Source: Blastopirellula marina
GTDB taxonomy: Bacteria; Planctomycetota; Planctomycetia; Pirellulales; Pirellulaceae
NCBI RefSeq assembly: GCF_002967715.1
Contig: NZ_PUIA01000081.1
Span: forward strand, 124,001 to 188,000
DNA: 64,000 bases
Reading direction: 5' to 3'
Shown here: one piece after another, positions 28,638 to 37,390 of the stretch
How the letters are laid out: every line of letters begins with the position of its first letter
Position numbering within the stretch: position 1 is the first letter of the stretch
The notes under the pieces: generated by a model
Databases searched by the model: none
Told to the model about the DNA's origin: nothing
The model's input: only the letters and a program-made list of their open reading frames with translations
Translations under genes and position numbers: made by a program

Positions 28638-28970
28638 GTATAAAGTCAACGTTTGCCCGGTTTACGGGCCATGCCTTCCTGCATAAAGGGTATCCCCCGC
28701 CCTGGGTAATTACGGGCCATTAGACGGCTCTTCGCGGCGACCTCACGCTACCTACGACAATTTCTGTGGTCGCCAACCCGGATGGCGGGGATGCTTGCAT
28801 AGTCTCACGTATCATACAGCGACAGTAGAATCTTGGGAAGGTGATTCGCTGTTTGAAGATACGACACGCGGCGACCCGCCCGAAAAGCCCTCGCAACCCT
28901 CAAGAACGACAGCAAGCCGAGTCCCCTCGCAAAGGACTCGGCCTGCTTAATCCCCCATCGGATTGTCGAG
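28638..28970. other. Gene-free region with inverted repeat
   Basis: The stretch holds the promoter side of the RGG-protein gene and the 3' region of the DUF6666-type gene. AGCAAGCCGAGTCC and GGACTCGGCCTGCT (28911-28946) form a stem of at least 8 perfect pairs downstream of the minus-strand gene ending at 28971. There is no T-run, so it is a terminator-like or mRNA-end hairpin. I see no ORF or RNA gene. Confidence 0.45.
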
Positions 28971-30269
28971 TTACTCGGTCGGATACATCGAGAACGTACC
29001 GTTGTTGGCCACATTAAACAGTGGACGGTAGTAGTTCTTGCCCGCACTCGCAGAGCTGCATGCACGGGGGTACCAAACCAGGTTGATTCCAATATTCCAG
29101 GTCTCGCAGGTACAAGGATCGCCGTTGTCCTCATTGTCGTGACGTGGAATCAGGTACAGAAAATTCGTTTCCAGCGCCAGGCACTTGGTAATTGGCACGT
29201 TCACGTCCGCACCCACCAAACCGAGTTCGTTGTCGGTCCAACCGCCCGAGAATCGCATTTCACCACCACACACCTCCAGAGGGGTGCGATAGAAGAAGGC
29301 GAACATGTTGTGCGGCTGGAACGATCCGTTGACGGTCGTCGGGACCGAGGCACCCGGCAACAAGATTTGTTCGTTGATGTCGCTCGTTTCATCAGAAGCG
29401 GTGAACCATAAACCGAACTCGCCTTTGCACTGGAACTTCCAGCTGAGTTCGCCGCGAATCTGGCTGGCATCGATGTCGTAGTACCAGTGATCGCTCATGT
29501 GGTCGTAAACCAGACCACCCTGCCAGCCCCAGTCGACACGGCGGAAGAAACCGGCAGTCAAAAAGAACTGGTCGCGGTTGTCGTCGGTGAAACTTGCTCC
29601 GTGCAAGTTGGCATTGGTCCCATTCACACCCAGCTGAACGCCGAATCCATGGTCACGCGAGAACAAAGGAGCACCCCAGTTCACGCCGTACAGAAAACCA
29701 AAGCTACCATCCATGCCGGCGTTCAAAGGACCTTTAAAGCCCTGAACACCTGCCCGGAACGAAAGATTGTCCAGGTTCAGTCGGAAGCAAAGTGGAAAGC
29801 AGATCGTTTCGCACGGGCCACAAACACCGCACGTGTCGCAAGAGCCACACGAATCGCCGCAAGCGGCTCCTCCTTGGCAAGACGAGCATCCAGGTCCGCC
29901 GTGATAGGTAGCCGGGTCATGGATACCAGCGACCGCCGGACCTTCCATGATAATTTCGCCTTCCATCGGCATAGTGCCGGAAGCTTCATTCAGTACGGAA
30001 TAGTCGACCTGCTGAATGTCTCCGGCTTGCACCTTCGAGGCGACATAACTTGCCCGAGCAACGCGTTGACGAGCCGCGAAGACACGGTCTTGATCGGTCG
30101 AGAACAGGCTCCGAATTGCCGTGGTAGGGGACGGAGGACGGTTGTAATTTTCGGAAACCACATGCTGCAGCTTGGCAGGTTCACGTGGTTCTGCTGCGGT
30201 CGCGAGATCCGCAAGTGTGCTTCCGCATGAAGCGGTCAGCAAAGTCAGAATCCAGGGGAAGACTCGCAT
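28971..30269 (-). CDS. DUF6666-type secreted beta-barrel-like protein with Cys-rich segment
   Basis: The 432-residue product has a signal peptide (MRVFPWILTLLTASCGSTLADLA), a Cys-rich stretch GPGCSSCQGGAACGDSCG continuing CDTCGVCGPCETIC, and a C-terminal half with beta-strand patterns (FRAGVQGFKGPLNAGMDGSFGFLYGVNWG, FGVQLGVNGT, LTAGFFRRVDWGWQGGLVYDH), typical of planctomycete DUF6666 proteins of unknown function, probably outer-membrane. The ATG at 30269 follows GGAAGGAAAGG and opens the signal peptide, so the longer ORF to 30455 is rejected. It is divergent from another Cys-rich secreted protein. Confidence 0.7.
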   Translation of the reverse strand: MRVFPWILTLLTASCGSTLADLATAAEPREPAKLQHVVSENYNRPPSPTTAIRSLFSTDQDRVFAARQRVARASYVASKVQAGDIQQVDYSVLNEASGTMPMEGEIIMEGPAVAGIHDPATYHGGPGCSSCQGGAACGDSCGSCDTCGVCGPCETICFPLCFRLNLDNLSFRAGVQGFKGPLNAGMDGSFGFLYGVNWGAPLFSRDHGFGVQLGVNGTNANLHGASFTDDNRDQFFLTAGFFRRVDWGWQGGLVYDHMSDHWYYDIDASQIRGELSWKFQCKGEFGLWFTASDETSDINEQILLPGASVPTTVNGSFQPHNMFAFFYRTPLEVCGGEMRFSGGWTDNELGLVGADVNVPITKCLALETNFLYLIPRHDNEDNGDPCTCETWNIGINLVWYPRACSSASAGKNYYRPLFNVANNGTFSMYPTE

Positions 30270-30637
30270 GGCCTTTCCTTCCTTCGACAGTTGATTGAAA
30301 TACCGTTGGGGGGATGGCAGTGGAAGCGCAAGTTCGCGCTGTCCATATCTGCGTATCGTCATCAGAAAAGTCGCCACTTTCGGAAAAGTCGAGATAATCC
30401 GCAAAGTTTTCCCAGTCCACTGAATACAGTGCATAGAAGCAGGTACGTATTCCACCCACTTAACCCAAACAACCGATTACTGAAAGACTGGGTAATCTGC
30501 GATAGAAGTATCGGTTGATCTGATTATTCTGCTTTTTTGCGTGGTAACGGCTCGATAAAGATTGTCGTGAACGAACACCTTGCCTCTGACATGCCGCGTC
30601 ACCCTGACGCTTCAACTTTCGAGAAGGATCTCAACCA
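30270..30637. other. Divergent promoter region between two Cys-rich envelope genes
   Basis: This 368-base region lies between the divergent start codons at 30269 (minus) and 30638 (plus). It has no convincing ORF. I could not assign promoter boxes with confidence; AT-rich patches near 30520-30540 are the likeliest place for the plus-strand promoter. Confidence 0.35.
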
Positions 30638-31198
30638 ATGAAAACGCAACTTCTGGCTGTCGCCGTTGTGCTGGTTACCAGCATCCAGGCCTACGGCCAA
30701 TCGTGTGGCTGCGAAAGCAATCATGTCGTCACTCACTCGTCCGCTAGCTGCAGCTGCAATCAATGCTGCACGCCATGCTTCAACCCACTGGGTGAACTCG
30801 TTGAAGGGGTCGGCTTTACCCTGAAGACCACCGCCTGTGCCGTCAAGCGTGGTGTTAACAGCCTGTTCCATCCGATCCGTTTCAATGGATGTGGCTGCGG
30901 CTGCGACACGACTCCTTCGTGCGGTTGCGATACATGCGGCTCGAACTGGGAAAGCTACGAAGGGCACCACCCAGGCATGGAATACATCGAACAAGGGACT
31001 CCTACCGTCCCATCGATTCCTGGACCACCAATGGTCCCAACCACGGAACCCTCTACCATCCGCGAGCCAGGCAAATGGCAACCGGTCGGTACCCAGGCTC
31101 ACCGATCGAGCGCCCAGGTTTCGCATTACTCGAAGCGAGTCGCCGCGAAGCCAACCGCCCGCCCAGCTACCTACTACGCTCCCACGCCAGCTAAGTAA
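30638..31198 (+). CDS. Small Cys-rich secreted protein
   Basis: The 186-residue product starts with a signal peptide (MKTQLLAVAVVLVTSIQAYGQ) after a clear AAGGA site. The mature N-terminal half is Cys-rich: SCGCESN, SCSCNQCCTPC, then GCGCGCDTTPSCGCDTCGS; the middle holds an amphipathic stretch (LGELVEGVGFTLKTTACAVKRGVNSLF). The C-terminal half is Pro/Thr-rich and basic. It matches no function I know; such proteins are common in planctomycete envelopes, where disulfide-rich proteins are thought to add strength. It ends before a strong terminator. Confidence 0.7.
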   Translation: MKTQLLAVAVVLVTSIQAYGQSCGCESNHVVTHSSASCSCNQCCTPCFNPLGELVEGVGFTLKTTACAVKRGVNSLFHPIRFNGCGCGCDTTPSCGCDTCGSNWESYEGHHPGMEYIEQGTPTVPSIPGPPMVPTTEPSTIREPGKWQPVGTQAHRSSAQVSHYSKRVAAKPTARPATYYAPTPAK

Positions 31199-31243
31199 TC
31201 GCCCCTACTTGGTTTGCGATAAGGCGTCCTGCCAACATAAAAG

Positions 31244-31272
31244 AAGGGGAGTCCAACCGGACTCCCCTTTTT
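31244..31272. terminator. Bidirectional intrinsic terminator
   Basis: AAGGGGAGTCC and GGACTCCCCTT form an 11-bp stem with loop AACC; a T-run follows on the plus strand and A-rich sequence precedes. It separates the Cys-rich gene from the convergent PLP-enzyme gene. Confidence 0.85.
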
Positions 31273-31309
31273 GCATGCGCTGATGCTGTTTTGTTCGTCA
31301 GACGATCCA

Positions 31310-32455
31310 CTAGATCGTGTCCAGCACCTGTCCCAGGTCGGCGATCAAGTCTTCCGCTGCTTCCAGCCCGACCGAGATACGGATCAGTTCATCTTTGATC
31401 CCGTGGGCCAGGCGATCCGCTTTGTCGTAGCTGGCGTGCGACATCGACGCCGGTTGTTCGATCAACGATTCAACCGCGCCCAGGCTGACCGCCAGCTGGA
31501 ACAGCTTGGTCTCTTCACAGACCTTCTTCGCCGCAGCGAAACCACCTTCGACCTCGAAGCTCATCATCGCACCGAACCCGCCGTCCATCTGCCGGGCAGC
31601 GATCTCGTGTCCGGGATGGGTCTTCAGGCCGGGGTAAAGGACGCGGGTAACCTTCGGATGATCGTTCAGGTACTCGGCGATCTTCTGAGCCGTACGGCAC
31701 TGTTCGCGAACTCGCAGTTCAAGCGTCTTGATGCCGCGGGATGCCAGGAACGAACCGAACGGATCGAGCACGGCACCGGTCGCGTTTTGAATGAAGTAGA
31801 GCCGATCGTACAGGGCCTTATCCTTCACCACCAAGGCTCCACCTAGCACATCGCTGTGCCCGGCCAGGTACTTGGTAACCGAGTGCTGCACGATATCGAT
31901 CCCCAGTTCCAGCGGCCGCGTCAGGACCGGCGTAGCGAAGGTGCTATCGACACCCAGCAGAACGCCAGCTTTCTTGGCGACTGCAGCACAGGCGGCCAGG
32001 TCGGTGATCGACATCAGCGGGTTGCCGGGGCTTTCGACCCACATCATCTTCGTGTTGGGCTGAATGGCCGCGGCCAGGTTCTCGGGATTGGTCGCGTCGA
32101 CCAGCGTAATTCCGATGTTGTTCTTCTGCGTGATCTTGTGCAGCAAGCGATAGGTGCCGCCGTAGATATCGGTACCGGCGACAATGTGATCGCCTGCTTC
32201 CAGTAGCATTGTCGCACAGTGGGTGGCCGCCATGCCGGAAGCAAACGCCAGGGCTCCGCAGCCCCCTTCCAGTTCGGCCAAAGTCGTTTCAAGGTTCTTA
32301 CGTGTCGGATTGCCGCTACGCGAATAGTCGAACTCGCCCCACTCCCCTGCCCCAGGCTGCACGAACGTGGAAGCGACATAAATCGGTGGAACAACGGCCC
32401 CGGTTAGCGGATCCTTCTTGTTACCGACGTGAATGGCCTTTGTGCGAAATTGCAT
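31310..32455 (-). CDS. Cystathionine gamma-synthase/lyase-type PLP enzyme
   Basis: A member of the Cys/Met metabolism PLP family (381 residues), acting in transsulfuration. Seen: PPIYVASTFVQPG, DYSRSGNPTRKNLETTLAELEGG, the cofactor-binding FASGMAA, VESPGNPL, VDSTFATPV, the PLP lysine in HSVTKYLAGHSDVLGG, and the C-terminal SLGAVESLIEQPASMSH. MetB, MetC and gamma-lyase cannot be told apart by motifs alone, so no symbol is given. A paralog lies 104 bases upstream in the same direction; the pair may cover both steps between cysteine and homocysteine. Confidence 0.88.
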   Translation of the reverse strand: MQFRTKAIHVGNKKDPLTGAVVPPIYVASTFVQPGAGEWGEFDYSRSGNPTRKNLETTLAELEGGCGALAFASGMAATHCATMLLEAGDHIVAGTDIYGGTYRLLHKITQKNNIGITLVDATNPENLAAAIQPNTKMMWVESPGNPLMSITDLAACAAVAKKAGVLLGVDSTFATPVLTRPLELGIDIVQHSVTKYLAGHSDVLGGALVVKDKALYDRLYFIQNATGAVLDPFGSFLASRGIKTLELRVREQCRTAQKIAEYLNDHPKVTRVLYPGLKTHPGHEIAARQMDGGFGAMMSFEVEGGFAAAKKVCEETKLFQLAVSLGAVESLIEQPASMSHASYDKADRLAHGIKDELIRISVGLEAAEDLIADLGQVLDTI

Positions 32456-32482
32456 GGGGATTCCTTCTCTCGATCTGTATAG

Positions 32483-32535
32483 AACGCAAAGATGGCTATC
32501 GACGAAGACATCGTAGCCATCTCACGCTTTGCGTT
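32483..32535 (-). promoter_or_regulatory. Long intercistronic hairpin between the two PLP-enzyme genes
   Basis: AACGCAAAG (32483-32491) pairs with CTTTGCGTT (32527-32535), and inside it ATGGCTA(T)CGA pairs with TCGTAGCCAT, giving an extended stem around an 8-base loop. It fills the gap between the paralogs. Without a T-run it may be an mRNA-stabilising or processing structure rather than a terminator. Confidence 0.5.
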
Positions 32536-32558
32536 TGGTCTGTCTTGCTACGCGTTGA

Positions 32559-33758
32559 CTAGGCGTTGTCGAGGGCCTGCTTCAGGTCAGCGATCAGGTC
32601 TTCCGTGTCTTCGATACCACAGGCGATGCGGATCATGTTGTCGTAGATGCCGAATTTGGCACGGTTCTCAGGCGTTTGCTGATAGTAGCTCATCACCAGC
32701 GGCTGCTCGATCAACGATTCAACACCACCCAGGCTCGGCGCGATCTTAAAGATCTTCGCGTTGTCGACCACGTTGGCCGTCTTGCGCCAGTCGGCACCCT
32801 TCACGTTGAAAGTCACCAGGCCGCCGTAGCCGCGCATCGTGGCCTTGGCGATCTCGTGATACGGATGCGAAGGCAAACCAGGATAGTAAACCTTTTCGAC
32901 CATCGGGTGATCTTCCAGGAACTGGGCGATCGCCATGCCGTTGGCGTTGTGACGCTCCATTCGCAGCGAGAAAGTCTTTAGACCGCGAAGCAGCAGGTAA
33001 CAGTTGTGCGGAGCATTGATGCCACCCATCACGCCGCGCAGCTGACGCACGTCAGCCAACTTCTCTTCGCTACCGATAATCACACCGGCCAGAAGGTCGT
33101 TGTGACCGGCCAGGTACTTGGTAGCCGAGTGCAGCACGTAGTCGACACCATATTCCAGCGGACGCAGGTTGTATGGAGTCGCCAGCGTGGCATCGATCAA
33201 CGTTTCAACACCGTGCTTCTTGCCGATCTCGGTGAACTTCTCTAGATCGACGCAGCTCAGGTGCGGATTGGTAGGGGATTCGCTGATCAGCATCTTGGTG
33301 TTGGCGTCGATCGCGTTTTCCATCGCGTCGTAATCGCCGGTCTTCACCGTCTTCGTTTCAACACCGAAGCGGGCCAGGTGTTTGCCGCAGAACTCGCGGC
33401 TGCGGTGGTAGCACTCGTCGAAGAAGACGACGTTGTCGCCAGCGCTGACCTTGGCCATCAACAGACCGACGAACGCTGCCATGCCGCACGAGTAAAGGAC
33501 GGCCGATTCGCCCCCTTCGATGGCCGCCAGTTTGGCTTCAGCCGTTTTCTCGCCGGGGTTGCCGTAACGTCCGTACTCTTCGCGAAGCTGGTTCTCTTCG
33601 ATATAGCGAATGATCGAATCGGTGTCGTCGAAGGTGTAGGTCGACGCACAGAAGATGGCATCGGTGATTGCGTTGCCCGGTTTCATGCGGGCCTCGCCCC
33701 CTTGTACGGCGGTAGTGGAGGTGCCTACGTTTGTCTTCTTTTCTGGAGCCACGGACAT
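32559..33758 (-). CDS. Second transsulfuration-type PLP enzyme
   Basis: A second Cys/Met metabolism PLP-dependent enzyme (399 residues from the ATG at 33758, MSVAPEKKTNVGTSTTAVQGGEAR). Motifs: YGRYGNPGEKTAEAKLAAIEGGE, LYSCGMAAF, FFDECYHRSREF, ISESPTNPHLSCVD, IDATLATPYNLRPLEYG, the PLP lysine in HSATKYLAGHNDLLAG and LGGVESLIEQPLVMSY. The ORF is open upstream to 33935, but that extension is Arg-rich and not family-like. Cystathionine gamma-synthase is the likeliest role. It is upstream of and probably co-transcribed with the paralog. Confidence 0.88.
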   Translation of the reverse strand: MSVAPEKKTNVGTSTTAVQGGEARMKPGNAITDAIFCASTYTFDDTDSIIRYIEENQLREEYGRYGNPGEKTAEAKLAAIEGGESAVLYSCGMAAFVGLLMAKVSAGDNVVFFDECYHRSREFCGKHLARFGVETKTVKTGDYDAMENAIDANTKMLISESPTNPHLSCVDLEKFTEIGKKHGVETLIDATLATPYNLRPLEYGVDYVLHSATKYLAGHNDLLAGVIIGSEEKLADVRQLRGVMGGINAPHNCYLLLRGLKTFSLRMERHNANGMAIAQFLEDHPMVEKVYYPGLPSHPYHEIAKATMRGYGGLVTFNVKGADWRKTANVVDNAKIFKIAPSLGGVESLIEQPLVMSYYQQTPENRAKFGIYDNMIRIACGIEDTEDLIADLKQALDNA

Positions 33759-34236
33759 GACAGGTGTTCTCGCAAGCGATGCGGGAAGTGGCAGATCAAC
33801 GGCAGTACGCCTATCAAGAACGCCACGGTTCCCAAATGTTCGATAGGGCCGCAGCATGTGATCTGTTCTAAGAAAAATTGCCGCTTGGGAGGAGCGACAA
33901 CGGCACTTTAGCAGATAGGCTGCAAGCGGCCACAAATCCCTATTAAACCAGCATTGAGTGTAACCGAGCGCAAGATGCCCCGCAACGGGCTGCTTTCTCT
34001 ATTTTCTCGCGTCGAAACAGGTCTCAACTTCGGCGGACAAGTTTCCATTAAATCGAGGGGAACGGTAGTTAACGGTCAGGCAGTGTCAGTGCGAAAGTTT
34101 ACCTAATCGTTAAATTCAACTACTTGCGATCCATCTTGAATGTCTTTAAAACCGAAGCTTCGTTTGCCATCCCTGTCACGGATTTCGGATGGCAAGACCC
34201 GCTTCGATACCCGCCCACGGAGGTTTGTTCTCCCCC
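33759..34236. other. Gene-free divergent region, no riboswitch recognised
   Basis: This region lies between the divergent PLP-enzyme and CAP-protein starts. I looked for SAM riboswitch cores on the minus strand upstream of 33758 and found none. TTGCCATCC (34164-34172) and GGATGGCAA (34187-34195) form a 9-bp inverted repeat in the leader of the CAP gene, 40-70 bases upstream of its ATG. Confidence 0.4.
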
Positions 34237-34764
34237 ATGACCCGATTGACCCTAGCCCTTTTGTTGACGCTGACCATGTCCGCGTCGCTCGTTGCCGCCC
34301 CCACCACAACCGAGTCGAAGGCCGACGAGAAGAAGGAAGTGGAAACCAAGAAAGCCGACGCCCAAGTGCCTGGCGATGCCTTTCTTCACAAGCACCCCAC
34401 GCTGGTAAAGATGTGGCACCACTCGAATCAGGTTCGCGGCCGGTATCAATTGCCGGCTCAGCGTATCAGCCCCGAACTGACCAAGGCCGCCCAAGACCAT
34501 GCCTGGTACATGGCTCGCACCGGGCAGTTCAGCCACTCGGTCAATGGTGGCTTCGTCTCGCGTGCTCGCCGTCACAGCTACCCCGGCTCGCCTTATGGCG
34601 AGATCATCCTGTACGGTTCGCCGAGCATTCCTGAATGCTTCAACGGATGGCTTAACAGCCCCGGGCACCGAGCTATCCTGCTTAGTGGCGCTCGCGAAGT
34701 TGGCTACGGTTACGCCATTAGCGCCAACGGCACCGCGTATTGGGTTGGCGTATTCGGCAACTAG
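34237..34764 (+). CDS. Secreted CAP-superfamily (SCP/PR1) protein
   Basis: The 175-residue product has a signal peptide (MTRLTLALLLTLTMSASLVAA), a short charged linker and a CAP domain: ARTGQFSHSVNGGFVSRAR, GEIILYG and CFNGWLNSPGHRAILLSGAREVGYG, with the conserved His of the first motif, the Glu of the second and the WxxSPGHR signature. Bacterial CAP proteins are extracellular with mostly unknown roles. The start at 34237 is chosen because GGAGGT lies 12 bases upstream and the signal peptide begins there. A strong terminator follows. Confidence 0.85.
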   Translation: MTRLTLALLLTLTMSASLVAAPTTTESKADEKKEVETKKADAQVPGDAFLHKHPTLVKMWHHSNQVRGRYQLPAQRISPELTKAAQDHAWYMARTGQFSHSVNGGFVSRARRHSYPGSPYGEIILYGSPSIPECFNGWLNSPGHRAILLSGAREVGYGYAISANGTAYWVGVFGN

Positions 34765-34796
34765 CTGACGCTGGCCAGTAAGTTCGATCCCAAAGA

Positions 34797-34837
34797 AAGC
34801 GGCCCCGAAACAATCGTTTCGGGGCCGCTCATTTTTT
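34797..34837. terminator. Strong intrinsic terminator, probably bidirectional
   Basis: AGCGGCCCCGAAAC and GTTTCGGGGCCGCT form a perfect 14-bp stem with loop AATC followed by CATTTTTT. It closes the CAP gene and, from the other side, the lipoprotein gene ending at 34858. Confidence 0.9.
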
Positions 34838-34857
34838 CGAACGAAGCCAAGCTCGGT

Positions 34858-35334
34858 CTAGTCGACCAGTTCGATCACGCCGACATCGTTGTCGTCTTCT
34901 TCGACCTTAATTTCAATTCCTGACTTCTTGAAGTCCGCGTACTTCTTCGGAACAAGGTTCTTCTCGCGAAGACCACCTGGCTCGCGGATCTCGGTGACGA
35001 CGTTGCCGCTGGCATCGACCAATTGCACCTTGTGGACTGCCACGCGATGCGTGCCAGGGGTTAGGCCGTCTCCCGGATCGAACGTTTGGGCCTCGAAGTA
35101 GCCCTGATCGTCGGTGATTGCCGAACCACCTTTTCCTGTCTCATCGACTGGCTGAAACGTAAGCACGGCGTCAGCAACCGGTTTCCCTTGATAGGTCACC
35201 TGGCCGGTGACTTCATATACCGGCGGTCGACCGCGTGTCCACTTGTCGTCACGTTTCCCACTGCAACCGGCCAGCAACGCGCACGCGACTGCGGCCATCA
35301 GCAAGACCTTGCTGGCATCTGAAATGCGTCTCAT
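34858..35334 (-). CDS. Transthyretin-like (carboxypeptidase-regulatory) lipoprotein
   Basis: The 158-residue protein has a lipoprotein signal (VLLMAAVACALLAGCSG) and an Ig-like carboxypeptidase-regulatory/transthyretin-type domain: VYEVTGQVTYQGKPVADAVLTFQPVD, GSAITDDQGYFEAQTF and PGTHRVAVHKVQLVD. It lies 30 bases downstream of the DUF1559 gene in the same operon, an arrangement repeated many times in planctomycete genomes. Function is unknown. Confidence 0.85.
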   Translation of the reverse strand: MRRISDASKVLLMAAVACALLAGCSGKRDDKWTRGRPPVYEVTGQVTYQGKPVADAVLTFQPVDETGKGGSAITDDQGYFEAQTFDPGDGLTPGTHRVAVHKVQLVDASGNVVTEIREPGGLREKNLVPKKYADFKKSGIEIKVEEDDNDVGVIELVD

Positions 35335-35364
35335 GAAACTTTCCTCCTGTTGTTTGTCGATGTA

Positions 35365-36402
35365 CTACAAGGAGGCGTTCGTTTCGCCGCCGGACTTCGA
35401 GCCGATCGCTCCCCAAACACCAAACGGACTGATGCCCGAGGTGACCGGAGCAGTCGCCAGATTACCGGTATCAATGGTCTCAGGCACGAACCGCACCGAG
35501 CCGTCGGCAAACATAGACAACACGCCGCCTGGGTGCCGGCTCGATGCCGAGTAAACCCCGCCAGCAGCTTGCGAACTGCACGTCGCGCTGTTCGGGGGCA
35601 GCACAGTGGTAATTGCGCAGTAGCCGGTGCGGCCGTCTTGCCAGCGTTGACCGTGGCAGCGGTACTGGGCAATCAGGGTGCCGGAAGTGTAGTTGTTGCC
35701 GGTCAGATAAGCACGACAGGCCAGCGGATTGTTGGTCGAAGCACCGACAGCTCGGCCCAGTTGGTCGCTGGCCGGGGCGACAATGATTTCCGACATGGCC
35801 ATCGTGTTGCTCAGCCCGTCGGTGATGTCGCGGAAGCGAGTGTAAATGAGATAACCAAAGATACCCCGCACGTTGGTTTCAGGATCGACCGCTGTCGAAG
35901 AGCCCCCGAAGCTGAAGTTATCTCCCATGCACAAACCGTAATTCAGCGGCGAATACTCGGCGCTTCGATCCGTACCCGATGGCGAGAACAGCCCATCCGA
36001 CGGACACATGAACGCATCGATCTGCCCCACGTAGCCGGACGTTGCACTGCCGCTCCAAGCGATTTGCTTGTTGGCAACAATCTGATCGTAGCGGTTGTCG
36101 GCTTCGATGAACGGTAACAGGCTCACAAACGCACTGTGACGCGTGGCCGGAGCCCCCGAGACGGTTGACCAATCAGGCCCGCCTTGCCGTGGAGGCAGTG
36201 CCTGGAAGGTGTCGTGATAGTTGTGCATGGCGATGCCAAGTTGCTTCAAATTATTCGAGCAACTCATCCGCCGGGCCGCCTCACGGGCCTGCTGCACCGC
36301 CGGTAGTAGCAAGGCGATAAGGACGCCGATAATCGCGATCACGACCAACAGTTCGACTAAGGTGAAGCCCCAACGGCCTCGACGAGCGCGAAACATTTCC
36401 AC
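35365..36402 (-). CDS. DUF1559 prepilin-like protein
   Basis: The 345-residue product has a type II/IV prepilin-like leader (RGRWGFTLVELLVVIAIIGV with the F-T-L-V-E cleavage context), the helix ending ALLLPAVQQAREAARRMSC, then SNNLKQLGIAMHNYHDTFQALPP and the C-terminal FADGSVRFVPETID: the full DUF1559 (SBP_bac_10) family pattern, expanded massively in planctomycetes. It is thought to be a secreted pseudopilin-like surface component. It is the first gene of the two-gene unit with the lipoprotein. Confidence 0.93.
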   Translation of the reverse strand: MEMFRARRGRWGFTLVELLVVIAIIGVLIALLLPAVQQAREAARRMSCSNNLKQLGIAMHNYHDTFQALPPRQGGPDWSTVSGAPATRHSAFVSLLPFIEADNRYDQIVANKQIAWSGSATSGYVGQIDAFMCPSDGLFSPSGTDRSAEYSPLNYGLCMGDNFSFGGSSTAVDPETNVRGIFGYLIYTRFRDITDGLSNTMAMSEIIVAPASDQLGRAVGASTNNPLACRAYLTGNNYTSGTLIAQYRCHGQRWQDGRTGYCAITTVLPPNSATCSSQAAGGVYSASSRHPGGVLSMFADGSVRFVPETIDTGNLATAPVTSGISPFGVWGAIGSKSGGETNASL

Positions 36403-36659
36403 TGACTTTCATGCGAGATGATAATAGGAGAGGATTTAGGCAGGGAGGACCGCAACAATGGATGCCAGAGATTCTTAGTTGCCCTGAGAACCATTACCAA
36501 CCCATTACGGCATTGTGTCATCCATTAGCCGTTTTTGCCAATAGAAATCACAATCATTTTGATAAAAACCACTCTCCATGCCTGCCCACTCCGAATCAGT
36601 CAGCTTATCCATTCCGCTGCGAATTTCCGGCCTGGTAGCAGGCAAGTCCTTCCTGCCAA

Positions 36660-37340
36660 TCAGCTCGCAGCTTTGGCCGTCAACGCAGCGTGCAGGGGGC
36701 AGTTGCGGGCAATCTCTCTTCCAGTGCGATATTGGTGCAGCAGTTCTTTGGAACGCTGGGCCAGCATGCGGCGGACTTCGCGGCGTTTGCCTTTGACGCG
36801 GGGGATCTTCATTGTGTCGTAGGCGGTCGTTTGATGACGCATCCAGGCAATCACGGCTGACTCGGCTCGCTGCTCGATAGGAATTCGCTGCGTGCGAGCC
36901 ACCGTCCCGCTACCGACCGGCGTCGCATGCGAGGTCACGGCCGTTGCGAATTGATCGGCCAGTTCAGCGTAATCGGGATGGAAGTTCAGGTAAGCAACAA
37001 CCGCTCCGAAGAAGTCTTCGACGTACTCGGCCTGTTGTTTGTCGCGACGCGCGGCGGCGGCCTTTTGCTTCTTAGCATAGGCATCGGTCGAACGCTCGGC
37101 ATCGAGTTCAGCTTGAATTTTGCGTATCGTAGCCCCAGGTGCCCAGATGCCGCGCGAGAACATCCGGCGTCCCTTCTTTTCCTGTACAGCTAAGTACTCG
37201 CCGGCAGCTTTCACTCGCCGCGTCAAACCGGCATCACCTGGTGGCAGGAGGGACCAATGAGGTGGTACTTCAATCACATTTCCTTGCGGATCACGAACGG
37301 TACGCTCTCTGGGGCCAGGAGCATAAGCTGGCTGGGGCAT
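36660..37340 (-). CDS. DUF2293 domain protein
   Basis: The 226-residue basic protein begins MPQPAYAPGPRERTVRDP (ATG 37340, GGAAAT upstream). Residues about 20-130 hold a helical region rich in Lys/Arg; the C-terminal part reads AVVAYLNFHPDYAELADQFA, ESAVIAWMRHQTTAYDTM, RVKGKRREVRRMLAQRSKELL, which matches DUF2293, a domain of unknown function suspected to bind nucleic acid. The ORF is open to 37535 but the upstream part is shadow sequence of the transporter gene. It follows that gene by 50 bases. Confidence 0.72.
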   Translation of the reverse strand: MPQPAYAPGPRERTVRDPQGNVIEVPPHWSLLPPGDAGLTRRVKAAGEYLAVQEKKGRRMFSRGIWAPGATIRKIQAELDAERSTDAYAKKQKAAAARRDKQQAEYVEDFFGAVVAYLNFHPDYAELADQFATAVTSHATPVGSGTVARTQRIPIEQRAESAVIAWMRHQTTAYDTMKIPRVKGKRREVRRMLAQRSKELLHQYRTGREIARNCPLHAALTAKAAS

Positions 37341-37390
37341 CGATTTCCTTTCGACGTCGGTCAAATCCTTCGTAAGAGGTTGCTGCCCAC

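Noticed and set aside
33759-34236. SAM riboswitch upstream of the transsulfuration gene
   Set aside because: No conserved SAM-riboswitch core or terminator arrangement could be seen on the minus strand.
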